Source of the DNA: Roseburia_D yibonii
GTDB lineage: Bacteria > Bacillota > Clostridia > Lachnospirales > Lachnospiraceae
Length of the DNA: 64,000 nucleotides
Assembly: GCF_014297335.1 (NCBI RefSeq)
Contig: NZ_JACOQH010000003.1
Location: forward strand, 124,001 to 188,000
Direction of reading: 5' to 3'
Part shown: one piece after another, positions 24,688 to 32,489 of the stretch
Numbering within the stretch: the stretch's first letter is position 1
How the letters are laid out: each line of letters opens with the position of its first letter
The notes under the pieces: generated by a model
What the model was told of the DNA's origin: nothing
Seen by the model: only the letters and a program-made list of their open reading frames with translations
Database searches by the model: none
Translations under genes and position numbers: made by a program

Positions 24688-24763
24688 GTTGATATTTGCA
24701 CCTTTCGGCAGTTTTCCCAATTTTTCTGTCGGTTCTTTTTCCACATTATCCACATTGTCCACT
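24595..24763. promoter_or_regulatory. Cluster of DnaA-box-like 9-mers upstream of dnaD-dnaC
   Basis: TTATCCACT (24595-24603) and TTATCCACA (24604-24612) are back to back. TGTGGATTT (24642-24650) and TGTGGATAA (24671-24679) are inverted. TTTTCCACA, TTATCCACA and TTGTCCACT follow head to tail at exact 9-base steps (24737-24763). Three copies match the consensus TTATNCACA exactly, and another perfect copy lies in murC (24267-24275). DnaA binding is inferred; no dnaA or dnaN is present, so I do not call an origin. Confidence 0.5.
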
Positions 24764-24830
24764 TTCTCCGCAAGCCTTGATTTTTCTGGTTTTTCTGGCA
24801 AAAATAGGACTTCTCTTTTCAAAATACCTA

Positions 24831-24839
24831 TGCTATAAT
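24831..24839 (+). promoter_or_regulatory. Extended -10 promoter of dnaD-dnaC
   Basis: TGCTATAAT, an extended -10 (TG-n-TATAAT), 25 bases before the start codon; the -35 region (about 24811-24816, TTCTCT) is poor. Such promoters often depend on an activator. Confidence 0.5.
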
Positions 24840-24863
24840 GTGTGAGTTGAAAGAGGGAGTATT

Positions 24864-25952
24864 ATGGCAGGCATTACATTACATAGCGAAAATAATGAGA
24901 CCGTCACCTGCGTGCCGAATGTTTTTATCGATGAACTCATGGCAGACGCGGATGGCGAATATGTGAAAATCTACTTATATCTTTTACGCTGCATGAACGC
25001 CCCGGAGGAGTCCTTTTCCATCTCCGGCATGGCGGACAAGTTCGAGCATACGGAAAAAGATATCAAGCGCGCGCTTGCCTACTGGGAAAAGGCAAAGGTA
25101 CTCCATCTCGAATATGACAATGACCGCAGACTGACCGGGATCTGCTTATCGAATCCCGGCCGCACAAAGCAACAGACGCCGCTTTCCGCTCCGGACACCC
25201 GGACAGAGACAGCCGCTTCTGCTGTCACGCAGGCAGCTCCCTCGCCGGAAAAGAAGGCGCAGAAGCCAAAGCCTGATTACACGGCGGATGAAATGCGCGC
25301 TTTCCGTGAGGACAAGGGTGTACAGGAACTGTTATTTATGACAGAGACTTACTTAAACCAGACGTTAAACGCGACAGACATCAACACGATCCTGTACTGG
25401 CATGACAGTCTTGGTTTTTCCATCGATCTGATCGAGTATCTGATCGAATACTGTGTCGGCGGCGGTCACAAAAGCATGCGCTACATGGAAACCGTTGCGC
25501 TCGCCTGGCACAAGGACGGGATCGTATCCGTCTCACAGGCCAAGGAGAAAAATGAGCGCTACAGCAAAACGAATACCGCTGTCATGAAGGCTTTCGGTAT
25601 TTCCGGGCGCAATCTCGTGGAATCCGAAGTGGCTTTTATCGAGAAGTGGACAGGTACTTACGGATTTTCGATCGAACTGGTGACCGAGGCATGCAAACGT
25701 ACCATGCAGGCGATCCACCAGCCAAGTTTTGAATATACCGATTCTATTTTAGGCAACTGGCATAAAAAGCATGTCTCTTCCTTGGAAGAGATCGCGGCGC
25801 TGGACGAAGCTTTTTTAAACCGGAAGCCCAAACAGCCGGTTCGGACGGCAAAAGAGCCCGCTCCGGCAAATAACCGTTTCAATAATTTTGACCAGCGCCC
25901 TTATGATTACAGACAGCTCGAAGAACAGGTTTTTAATCATTCCACCCATTAG
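24864..25952 (+). CDS. DnaD-domain replication protein
   Basis: A 362-residue protein of the DnaD/DnaB primosome family of Firmicutes. The N-terminal about 90 residues fit a winged-helix domain (ADGEYVKIYLYLLRCM, FSISGMADKFEHTEKDIKRAL). A Pro/Ala/Lys-rich linker (about 95-140) leads to two DnaB_2 (DnaD C-terminal) modules, about 145-215 and 225-300 (ATDINTILYWHDSLGFSIDL; SEVAFIEKWTGTYGFSIEL). DnaD proteins bind DNA and help load the replicative helicase with a DnaI/DnaC-type loader. The gene immediately after it is such a loader, so a primosome operon is likely. A GAGGGAG box precedes the start. Confidence 0.9.
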   Translation: MAGITLHSENNETVTCVPNVFIDELMADADGEYVKIYLYLLRCMNAPEESFSISGMADKFEHTEKDIKRALAYWEKAKVLHLEYDNDRRLTGICLSNPGRTKQQTPLSAPDTRTETAASAVTQAAPSPEKKAQKPKPDYTADEMRAFREDKGVQELLFMTETYLNQTLNATDINTILYWHDSLGFSIDLIEYLIEYCVGGGHKSMRYMETVALAWHKDGIVSVSQAKEKNERYSKTNTAVMKAFGISGRNLVESEVAFIEKWTGTYGFSIELVTEACKRTMQAIHQPSFEYTDSILGNWHKKHVSSLEEIAALDEAFLNRKPKQPVRTAKEPAPANNRFNNFDQRPYDYRQLEEQVFNHSTH

Positions 25953-25969
25953 CAGGAGGCTTTTAACGC

Positions 25970-26959
25970 ATGGCATTGAACAACGCCCAGTACGACGAGA
26001 TCATCCGTCAGTACAATGCAAAACAGATCCGAAATCAGCATATCGTGGAAGACCGCAAAAATGAGGTCTATGCCAAAAATGCACGTTTAAAGGAAATCGA
26101 TGATACGATCTCCTCGTGTTCTGTCGCGCAGGCGAAAAAGCTTCTGCTCGGTGATGACGCAGCCGCACTGGATGAGTTAAAAAAACAGATTGCTTCTCTC
26201 CGCGAGGAAAAATCCGTGATCTTGGCTTCCCTCGGCTACCCGGAGGATTACTTTATTCCTCCCTATGACTGTCCGGACTGCAGGGACACCGGCTATATCG
26301 GCAACGAACGCTGTCACTGTTTCAAGCAGGCAGCGATCGATCTCGTCTATACCCAGTCCAACATCCGTTCCATCCTGGCAGAAGAAAACTTTGCTCATTT
26401 TTCCTATGATTATTATTCTGACACACAGACAGAGCCGGTAAGCGGTCTCTCACCGCTCGCGCTGATCCGCCGCGCAAGGGAGGAAAGTGAACATTTCATT
26501 GACCAGTTTGGTGTGGGCGACACCGCCCAGAATCTGTTTTTCTATGGCAATACCGGAGTTGGAAAGACCTTTCTCTCCAACTGCATCGCAAAAGAGCTTT
26601 TGGACCGCGGATTCTCCGTGATCTATTTCACTGCTTTTCAGCTCTTTGATATTTTCGCAAAAAATGTTTTTGACAAAGATACCGACGCCTCTGTGGCGCA
26701 TCAGAATATATTCGACTGTGATCTATTAATCATCGATGATCTGGGCACCGAAATGTCCAACTCGTTTACGACTTCACAGTTCTTTTTGTGTTTGAATGAG
26801 CGGCTGCTTCGCAGGAAGTCAACCATCATTTCTACCAATTTAAACATGAACCAGCTTGCGGATATCTATTCGGAACGTACCTTTTCCCGGGTATTTTCCA
26901 ACTACACGATGTTAAAGTTCTATGGCGACGACATCCGCATCAAGAAAAAGCTGCATTAA
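25970..26959 (+). CDS. DnaC/DnaI-like helicase loader ATPase
   Basis: A 329-residue AAA+ protein. The N-terminal about 150 residues hold a coiled-coil-like helix and four cysteines (CPDCRDTGYIGNERCHC) suited to bind zinc, as in DnaI. The ATPase core has Walker A FYGNTGVGKTFLSNCIA, Walker B LLIIDDLGTE, sensor 1 TIISTNLNM and an Arg-finger region (ERTFSRVFSNY). It starts 17 bases after the dnaD-type gene with its own GGAGG box. Together they probably load the replicative helicase. It could in principle serve a mobile element (IstB-like), but the zinc domain and DnaD partner favour replication. Confidence 0.9.
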   Translation: MALNNAQYDEIIRQYNAKQIRNQHIVEDRKNEVYAKNARLKEIDDTISSCSVAQAKKLLLGDDAAALDELKKQIASLREEKSVILASLGYPEDYFIPPYDCPDCRDTGYIGNERCHCFKQAAIDLVYTQSNIRSILAEENFAHFSYDYYSDTQTEPVSGLSPLALIRRAREESEHFIDQFGVGDTAQNLFFYGNTGVGKTFLSNCIAKELLDRGFSVIYFTAFQLFDIFAKNVFDKDTDASVAHQNIFDCDLLIIDDLGTEMSNSFTTSQFFLCLNERLLRRKSTIISTNLNMNQLADIYSERTFSRVFSNYTMLKFYGDDIRIKKKLH

Positions 26960-27031
26960 TTTTGCTCTCATTAGATGCTGCATCTATTGAAATAAACTAT
27001 AAACAAATTCATATTACGGAGGAACCTATTC

Positions 27032-28216
27032 ATGTCAGACGACAAGAGAAATTTAGAAACCATTCCTAAGGGAAGCCTTGGACTCATCCCGCTTGCAAGC
27101 TGCAAAGAGCTCGGCGAAAAAGTGGACCACTATCTGGTAAAGTGGAGAGAGAAAAGACAGCATGAACACAAGGACACCATCGCATTCAAGGGTTATCAGA
27201 GCAATTCCTATATCATGGATGTCAGTGTACCGCGTTTCGGTACCGGTGAAGCAAAATGTGTGATCAAGGAATCTGTCCGCGGTTACGATCTTTTCCTTCT
27301 TGTAGACGTTACAAACTACAACCTGACTTATAGCGTATGCGGTTATGAAAATCACATGTCACCGGATGATCACTATCAGGATCTCAAGCGTGTGATCGCT
27401 GCTGTCGGTGGTAAAGCAAGAAGAATCACCGTTATTATGCCGTTCTTATATGAAAGCCGTCAGCACAAACGTACTTCCAGAGAATCTCTTGACTGCGCGA
27501 TCGCGCTTCAGGAACTGATCTCCATGGGCGTTGACAACATCATCACGTTCGACGCACATGATCCTCGTGTCCAGAACGCGATCCCGCTCAACGGATTCGA
27601 GACCGTACAGCCGGCATATCAGTTCGTAAAGGGAATCCTCGGCGAAGTAAAGGATCTCTCGATCGACAGCGAACATATGATGATCATCAGCCCGGACGAA
27701 GGTGGTACCGGCCGTGCCGTTTATCTCGCAAACGTACTCGGACTGGATATGGGTATGTTCTACAAACGTCGTGATTACAGCAAGATCGTAGACGGACGTA
27801 ACCCGATCGTTGCACATGAGTTCTTAGGTTCTTCCGTAGAAGGCAAAGATGTCTTCATCGTAGATGATATGATCTCCTCCGGTGAGAGTATGATCGATGT
27901 TGCAACCGAATTAAAGAAGAGAAAAGCAAACCGTATCTTCGTAATCGCTACATTCGGTCTTTTCACCAATGGTCTTGAGAAGTTCGACCAGGCAGTTGCA
28001 GACGGCACGATCTACAAAGTCGTTACAACCAACCTGACTTACCAGACACCGGAACTTCTTTCCAGAGATTACTACATCAACTGCGACATGAGCAAATATA
28101 TCGCATACATCGTAGATACTTTAAATCACGATACTTCTATCAGTGATCTGTTAAATCCTTACGATCGTATCCAGCGTCTTGTCAGCAAATACAAAGAAGA
28201 GCAGAAAAAGAAATAA
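27032..28216 (+). CDS. prs: Ribose-phosphate pyrophosphokinase (long form)
   Basis: Makes PRPP from ribose-5-phosphate and ATP for nucleotide, histidine and tryptophan synthesis. The 394 residues exceed the usual about 315; extra sequence lies in the first about 60 residues and at the C-terminal end. Key segments are present: ITVIMPFLYESRQHKR (ATP loop), ITFDAHDPRVQNA (metal His/Asp), ISPDEGGTGRAVYLA and the PRPP loop IVDDMISSGESMIDVA. It has its own GGAGGAACC box and a terminator. The synteny spoVG-glmU-prs of Bacillus is loosened here, with prs about 7 kb away. Confidence 0.92.
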   Translation: MSDDKRNLETIPKGSLGLIPLASCKELGEKVDHYLVKWREKRQHEHKDTIAFKGYQSNSYIMDVSVPRFGTGEAKCVIKESVRGYDLFLLVDVTNYNLTYSVCGYENHMSPDDHYQDLKRVIAAVGGKARRITVIMPFLYESRQHKRTSRESLDCAIALQELISMGVDNIITFDAHDPRVQNAIPLNGFETVQPAYQFVKGILGEVKDLSIDSEHMMIISPDEGGTGRAVYLANVLGLDMGMFYKRRDYSKIVDGRNPIVAHEFLGSSVEGKDVFIVDDMISSGESMIDVATELKKRKANRIFVIATFGLFTNGLEKFDQAVADGTIYKVVTTNLTYQTPELLSRDYYINCDMSKYIAYIVDTLNHDTSISDLLNPYDRIQRLVSKYKEEQKKK

Positions 28217-28227
28217 CAGACCGTAAT

Positions 28228-28262
28228 AAAAAGGACGGCGAAAAATCGCCGTCCTTTTTTTG
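28228..28262 (+). terminator. Intrinsic terminator of prs
   Basis: Stem AAGGACGGCGA / TCGCCGTCCTT followed by a run of T. Confidence 0.92.
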
Positions 28263-28305
28263 ATTCATTTATGATCACTACATTCGTATGTATAAATTTT
28301 CATTC

Positions 28306-28827
28306 TTAGAATAAAGGAACCATTCCCATGCTCTTCTGGTTGATCACATAGTATGCCGCGTTTTCTTCCGGTTTCAGATAGATCTGAAGGGATTTGATCG
28401 CGCTGGCTCTGTGTCCCTCTGAAACATATTTGTTCTTGATCGCGTTTACGATCTCGTCCTCATCTGCTTCGTTTCCGGCAAACTGGATCTTGATCTCCGG
28501 AATGAGCGGTGCCTTCTCTGCTTTCTTTGCAGCTGCAGTCTTCTTCGCTGTTCCGACTTTTTCTGCTGTTTTCTTTGCTGCTGCTTTCACTGCTGTCTTT
28601 GTCTCTGCTGCCTTCTCTACTGCGATCTCAGCTGCTTTTTCCGCTACTTCATTTACCTTCTCGGCAATCTTTGTCTCTGCTTCCGCTTTGACTTCGGTCT
28701 TTACTTCTGCTTTTACTTCCGGTGCCTTTTCTGTCACTTTTGTCTCTGCCGCTTTTGCAGTATTTGCTGCTGCCATCGGCTGTGTCTGTACTTTCGCTGT
28801 TACAGTTTTCGCTGGTCTCTTTTTCAT
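28306..28827 (-). CDS. Ala/Lys-rich protein with small C-terminal domain, unknown function
   Basis: A 173-residue protein. The first about 110 residues are an Ala/Lys/Glu/Val repeat-like stretch (short KA-E-V-K units, then AAKKTAEKVGTAKKTAAAKK), resembling histone H1-like or coiled tails. The last about 65 residues look like a folded domain (IPEIKIQFAGNEADEDEIVN to INQKSMGMVPLF). I recall such proteins as an uncharacterised Lachnospiraceae family (DUF6465-like), but that label is from memory. The start at 28827 is set by GGGAGGA eight bases upstream. It follows the HPr-like gene by 19 bases and probably shares its transcript. Function unknown; nucleic-acid or cell-wall contact through the basic region is a guess. 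Confidence 0.7.
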   Translation of the reverse strand: MKKRPAKTVTAKVQTQPMAAANTAKAAETKVTEKAPEVKAEVKTEVKAEAETKIAEKVNEVAEKAAEIAVEKAAETKTAVKAAAKKTAEKVGTAKKTAAAKKAEKAPLIPEIKIQFAGNEADEDEIVNAIKNKYVSEGHRASAIKSLQIYLKPEENAAYYVINQKSMGMVPLF

Positions 28828-28846
28828 TGCAAATCCTCCCAATTCA

Positions 28847-29104
28847 TTATTCACAAACCAAAAATTTTTCCATTGCCTGTAATGCTTCTTCTTCGTCCTT
28901 TCCGTCTACTACGATGTCTACCGACATGCCTACCGTCGGATTGAACGCCATAATCCCCATGATACTCTTTGCATTGATCTTACGGTTATTGCTCTCTAAA
29001 ATAATTTCGCTGTCAAAGCAGCATGCAACCTGCACTAATTCTGCAATAGGATTATCGTGCTTTTTTGAAACATCTGATACGATTACTTCTTTTTTTCTAC
29101 TCAT
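28847..29104 (-). CDS. HPr-like phosphocarrier protein, atypical active site
   Basis: An 85-residue HPr-fold protein. The equivalent of active His15 is His16 (KKHDNPIAELVQ), and the regulatory Ser46 equivalent is Ser47 (NAKSIMGIMAF). The invariant Arg17 of PTS HPr is Asn18 here, and the usual G-L-H-A-R-P is K-K-H-D-N-P. It may therefore be a regulatory homologue (Crh-like in role) or a chain-length-family HPr rather than the sugar-PTS carrier. An AAGAGGA box precedes the start and a good promoter lies at 29144-29172. Confidence 0.8.
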   Translation of the reverse strand: MSRKKEVIVSDVSKKHDNPIAELVQVACCFDSEIILESNNRKINAKSIMGIMAFNPTVGMSVDIVVDGKDEEEALQAMEKFLVCE

Positions 29105-29143
29105 CTTGTCCTCTTACACTTCCTTATGTTTGGTACAAACTGT

Positions 29144-29172
29144 AATATACCTTATTCCGTATAAATTTGCAA
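29144..29172 (-). promoter_or_regulatory. Promoter of the HPr-like gene
   Basis: Minus strand: TTGCAA (29167-29172), 17-base spacer, TATATT (29144-29149), about 40 bases before the start. The remainder up to 29331 is AT-rich with nothing that I can support. Confidence 0.6.
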
Positions 29173-29331
29173 TAGATTTATAGGAAATCCGCCATTATCA
29201 ACAAAAGTGGTCTATAACAGTCGAATTTTCTATACAACTTTATGGTGCATCTGACACAGTCATGGAAAATCAGATTTGTTCTATCCTATTATATTACCAC
29301 GGATGAAAAAGATACCGAAAATTTTTCTCCT

Positions 29332-31857
29332 TTACTCGATATAGGTAAGGAATGTATCCCCCGCTTCGGAGAACATTGCCTGTGCCTCCTCCAATGGCTT
29401 AGACACATTTTTGCCGGCTGCCGGGTCATAATACACGATATTGTTCGCGTCATAACCCACGATCAGAACGGCGTCACTCTGATTTACCATTGCGAACACC
29501 GGCGTTCCGTTGCTCACATAATACAACAGTTCTTCAACGCTGCATCCGCCAAGATCCAGTATCCTGCAGTCCTGCATCGAATCTTCGAGCACCTGTTTCG
29601 GGGTATCCCCGCTATTTAACAGCTCCTGCACACTCAGATTGATCTCCTTGCTCTGTAACAGCGCGCTGATACACTGCGCGATCGAGCTTCCCGCCGCGTC
29701 CGAATCACCGATCGTCACATGTAAGGACGGGCAGTTTGTTTTTCTTGCTCTCTTCCAGATGTATTTCTGGCCATCTCCGATGACAACACCCATCGTTTCG
29801 TTCGCCTTGCCAATGGCTTCCGGCAGACTGTAAGTCGCAAGGCACACCTCGCCGCCGCTGTATACATAATACTTTTCGCCCTGTTTCGGCAGTTCGATGG
29901 AGATGTTGCGGTTCTCCTCGAGTACGATCTGCTTCGGTGTCAGAAGCTTCGGTGAGGTATCGCTCATCTCTTCTTCCAGTTTCAGCTGATACTGGGTCTC
30001 CTTCTGCTCCGTGTTGGTCTCATGGATCTCCACCGGCTTTTTCACGTCGCCCTCGCGGTTCATGATCGTGTCCGGATCCGCCTGCACATACGCCATGCCA
30101 TTGTAGGTCAGCCGGTCTAAGTAGATCGTGTAATCCGAAAGCTGCACGCCGGATACAAAATAACCGTCCTTCTGGTACTCCTTTAACACCTCATGCGAGC
30201 CTTCCCCGATATCCACGATACAGATGCGGTACATCGGGAATGTAATGGTTCCCGCCGCGTCAGGCATCACCTGATCCGCTCTTGCCAGCCCATAAATGAA
30301 ATCGCCCTGCATAAATCCGAGCGGCCGGATGTACTGTCCGTCCCCGGCATCGATCGTGTAATCACTGCCATCTGAGAAATCCAGTACATGCACCCTGGTT
30401 GCGGCATTGGTATCCGTTCCGTCGATGTAGGCGAAAAATTCATTGGTATCCGAAACCGCATAGGAATCCTCCGAGAGACCGGATACGACCTGCTTCGTCT
30501 CCCGGGTGGAAAGATCGATCTTATAAACCGTCCCCTCCATCATAATGAAAAGTTCATTGTCCTCATTTTCATAGATCAGCTGTCCGATGTTGGATTTCAT
30601 GACCTGATAAGACTGTGTGGACGGCAGGAATGCCTCTTCCTCGACGGTGTTTGCCACACTGTCGAAATGATAGATCCCGATACCGACTTCGCCTTCGTGT
30701 TCGCCGCGGTTCATATAGCCGTATACGGCGAAATTGATGCTGCCCGCCTCGTCAATGTCGATGATCTTGATGTCGTGTTCGTCATAGTTTTCACGGTCAT
30801 CGATCCCTTCAAATCCACGGAAACTGAACACCTGATACAGGCGGTCGTTGTTCTCATCATAGCTCCAGAGTTCTCCCTCCTGGACAAAGCAGACCACCGA
30901 TCCGTTTTCGTTGGACTGGTAAGCGATATCCCCGGAACGGATGCCAAGCTGGATGCAATTATCATAGAAGCTGTCGTTCTCCCCACGGAAGATCTGGTTC
31001 ATGGTTCGCTCAAAATTTAACAGATAGATACGGGAAGCCGTGTAACGGATCCTGTAGTATTCTTCCACGTTATAATATTCAAGTTCTCCATTATCTCCTG
31101 TGGAAGTCATGACATAAGAAAGCGTCACGACATTGTAGGAACCCTGGATCTCCCGGACCGCAACCGCAGGCTCTGAAAGCGGAACTCCCTTAAACTGGTT
31201 CCAGGTCACCTGACTTAATGTGGAGTTGATCGTCACGCGGTTTAAAGTGGAATTATCCGCCGAGGCATCCGGTTCCATATAAGTGGAAAGCCCGCCGGAC
31301 TTTTCCTCGTCAAACGTCATTTCATGGAAGTTCTGCGCAAACTCCACGCAGGGTTCCACATTCGCGTCCTCGCTCTTTAAGATCCTTGTATAATAATAGT
31401 AGGTTTTATCCTTATGTTTGAGTTCTAAGATCAGATTATACTCCTGTCCCTCCTTGATCAGGTTCTGGATCGGGATCTGCATCGAGATCAGACCGCCGTT
31501 TTCCGTATAATCCGTGATCGCCGCCTCCGCGATCAGATCCTTTCCGTCCATGCTGCGGATCTTGTAGGAGATCGCGTCCACATCCGTGCCAAACGTCTGG
31601 ATCGTCGCCGGTACTTTCATATCCGTACCAACCGGCGTGATCGTATCTCTCATGTAGGAAGCATCCATCTGCACGGTATACCCATGCAGTTCGTTGATCT
31701 TCTGCGTTCCTGTATACAAATCTATCATCGGTAAAGTGGCATTCGCCATATCTGTCGTAAGATCCTTGTTGGTCTGGTTGGTCATCAGGCTGAATCCGAT
31801 CAGCGCCGCAAAAAACACGACTACCAGTACCCCGGCTTTTATCAATCCCTTTTTCAA
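29332..31857 (-). CDS. Large membrane-anchored extracytoplasmic protein with C39-peptidase-like C-terminus, function unknown
   Basis: An 841-residue protein starting at TTG 31857 (GAGAGGA box six bases upstream): MKKGLIKAGVLVVVFFAALI, one N-terminal membrane helix, the rest outside. Residues about 60-200 look like an Ig/beta-sandwich region; about 240-600 carry repeated hydrophobic-Tyr/Asp strands (IAYQSNENGSVVCF, ELFIMMEGTVYKIDL, EFFAYIDGTD) suggesting a beta-propeller. The last about 130 residues resemble a papain-like C39 domain (GTPVFAMVNQSDAVLIVGYD, IVYYDPAAG), but the expected Cys and His are replaced (AGSSIAQC, QSDAV), so it is probably inactive. I do not recognise a named family. It lies downstream of a strong hairpin at 31877-31913. 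Confidence 0.75.
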   Translation of the reverse strand: MKKGLIKAGVLVVVFFAALIGFSLMTNQTNKDLTTDMANATLPMIDLYTGTQKINELHGYTVQMDASYMRDTITPVGTDMKVPATIQTFGTDVDAISYKIRSMDGKDLIAEAAITDYTENGGLISMQIPIQNLIKEGQEYNLILELKHKDKTYYYYTRILKSEDANVEPCVEFAQNFHEMTFDEEKSGGLSTYMEPDASADNSTLNRVTINSTLSQVTWNQFKGVPLSEPAVAVREIQGSYNVVTLSYVMTSTGDNGELEYYNVEEYYRIRYTASRIYLLNFERTMNQIFRGENDSFYDNCIQLGIRSGDIAYQSNENGSVVCFVQEGELWSYDENNDRLYQVFSFRGFEGIDDRENYDEHDIKIIDIDEAGSINFAVYGYMNRGEHEGEVGIGIYHFDSVANTVEEEAFLPSTQSYQVMKSNIGQLIYENEDNELFIMMEGTVYKIDLSTRETKQVVSGLSEDSYAVSDTNEFFAYIDGTDTNAATRVHVLDFSDGSDYTIDAGDGQYIRPLGFMQGDFIYGLARADQVMPDAAGTITFPMYRICIVDIGEGSHEVLKEYQKDGYFVSGVQLSDYTIYLDRLTYNGMAYVQADPDTIMNREGDVKKPVEIHETNTEQKETQYQLKLEEEMSDTSPKLLTPKQIVLEENRNISIELPKQGEKYYVYSGGEVCLATYSLPEAIGKANETMGVVIGDGQKYIWKRARKTNCPSLHVTIGDSDAAGSSIAQCISALLQSKEINLSVQELLNSGDTPKQVLEDSMQDCRILDLGGCSVEELLYYVSNGTPVFAMVNQSDAVLIVGYDANNIVYYDPAAGKNVSKPLEEAQAMFSEAGDTFLTYIE

Positions 31858-31876
31858 AGGCGTGTCCTCTCTTTCC

Positions 31877-31913
31877 AAAAAAATATAGCTATCGAAAGCA
31901 CGATAGCTATATT
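31877..31913 (-). terminator. Intrinsic terminator between the Pro/Arg-tailed protein gene and the 841-residue protein gene
   Basis: Perfect 12-base-pair stem ATATAGCTATCG / CGATAGCTATAT with a six-base loop and seven T on the minus strand. Its T-run ends only about seven bases from the ribosome binding site of the next gene, so it may attenuate rather than fully separate the genes. Confidence 0.85.
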
Positions 31914-31955
31914 GTAATTCGTTTCGGTTAAAACCACAAGTCTTTCTTGGGGCAA

Positions 31956-32426
31956 TTACCAAAATCTGCGGCACCGGTTGTGACGGCAGCGGCGGCGGAA
32001 CATCTCATCAAATAAGAGGATTTCGATCAGATCGCGTCCACCCCGGTCCCTGCGCGGCGGCGGTGGCGGTGGTGGCGGAAAGCCTCCTCCCGGCCTGCGA
32101 TCTCTGTATTGTTCCGTCTCTACTTCCGCTGTGGTGTTGTCGTAGACCTTATTGTAAATATCATCACACAGTTTCTGCACCATGACCCGGTCCGGATATT
32201 CATCAAACATCAGGCTCCCGTCATATTCCATCTTGTCGCATTCTTCTTCCACTACCCTCTGAATGCGCTTCGCTTCTTTCGGATACATCTCTTTTAAGCG
32301 TTCTCTGTCTCTCTCATACTCGATCTCGCTCAAATAGACATCCTGCATGGGATATGCCATATAAAATGGGATTTTATATCCACCGGACTGCTGCATACGG
32401 AAATAATTTTCCATATTAGGATCCAT
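31956..32426 (-). CDS. Small protein with Pro run and Arg/Cys-rich tail, unknown function
   Basis: A 156-residue protein. Residues 1-100 are mixed charged and aromatic and probably helical (YLSEIEYERDRERLKEMYP, MVQKLCDDIYNKVYD). Then come GGGF, eight prolines, and a basic end (RRDRGGRDLIEILL, RRRCRHNRCRRFW). No signal peptide or membrane helix is visible. The Pro run separates an acidic body from a strongly basic tail that could contact nucleic acid or membrane lipid; that is inference. I recognise no family beyond a general resemblance to conserved Lachnospiraceae hypothetical proteins. A GCAGGAGCG box precedes the ATG, and a strong terminator follows. Confidence 0.7.
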   Translation of the reverse strand: MDPNMENYFRMQQSGGYKIPFYMAYPMQDVYLSEIEYERDRERLKEMYPKEAKRIQRVVEEECDKMEYDGSLMFDEYPDRVMVQKLCDDIYNKVYDNTTAEVETEQYRDRRPGGGFPPPPPPPPRRDRGGRDLIEILLFDEMFRRRCRHNRCRRFW

Positions 32427-32489
32427 AACTTCGCTCCTGCTTTTAACTTCTTTATACTATATGCAGGACGCGGCTGTCCGGTTTCTCTC

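Noticed and set aside
24595..24763. Chromosomal origin of replication.
   Set aside because: DnaA-box-like repeats are present, but there is no dnaA or dnaN, no DnaA-trio run and no clear unwinding element; half of the copies are also hairpin arms.
28509..28760. CRISPR-like or tandem DNA repeat in the Ala/Lys gene.
   Set aside because: The repetition is codon-level low complexity of varied length, without constant repeat and spacer units.
28394..28882. A Phe/Ala-rich, membrane-like plus-strand frame.
   Set aside because: It is the reverse reading of the Ala/Lys-rich repeat gene; hydrophobicity is a product of GCN and AAR codons read backwards.
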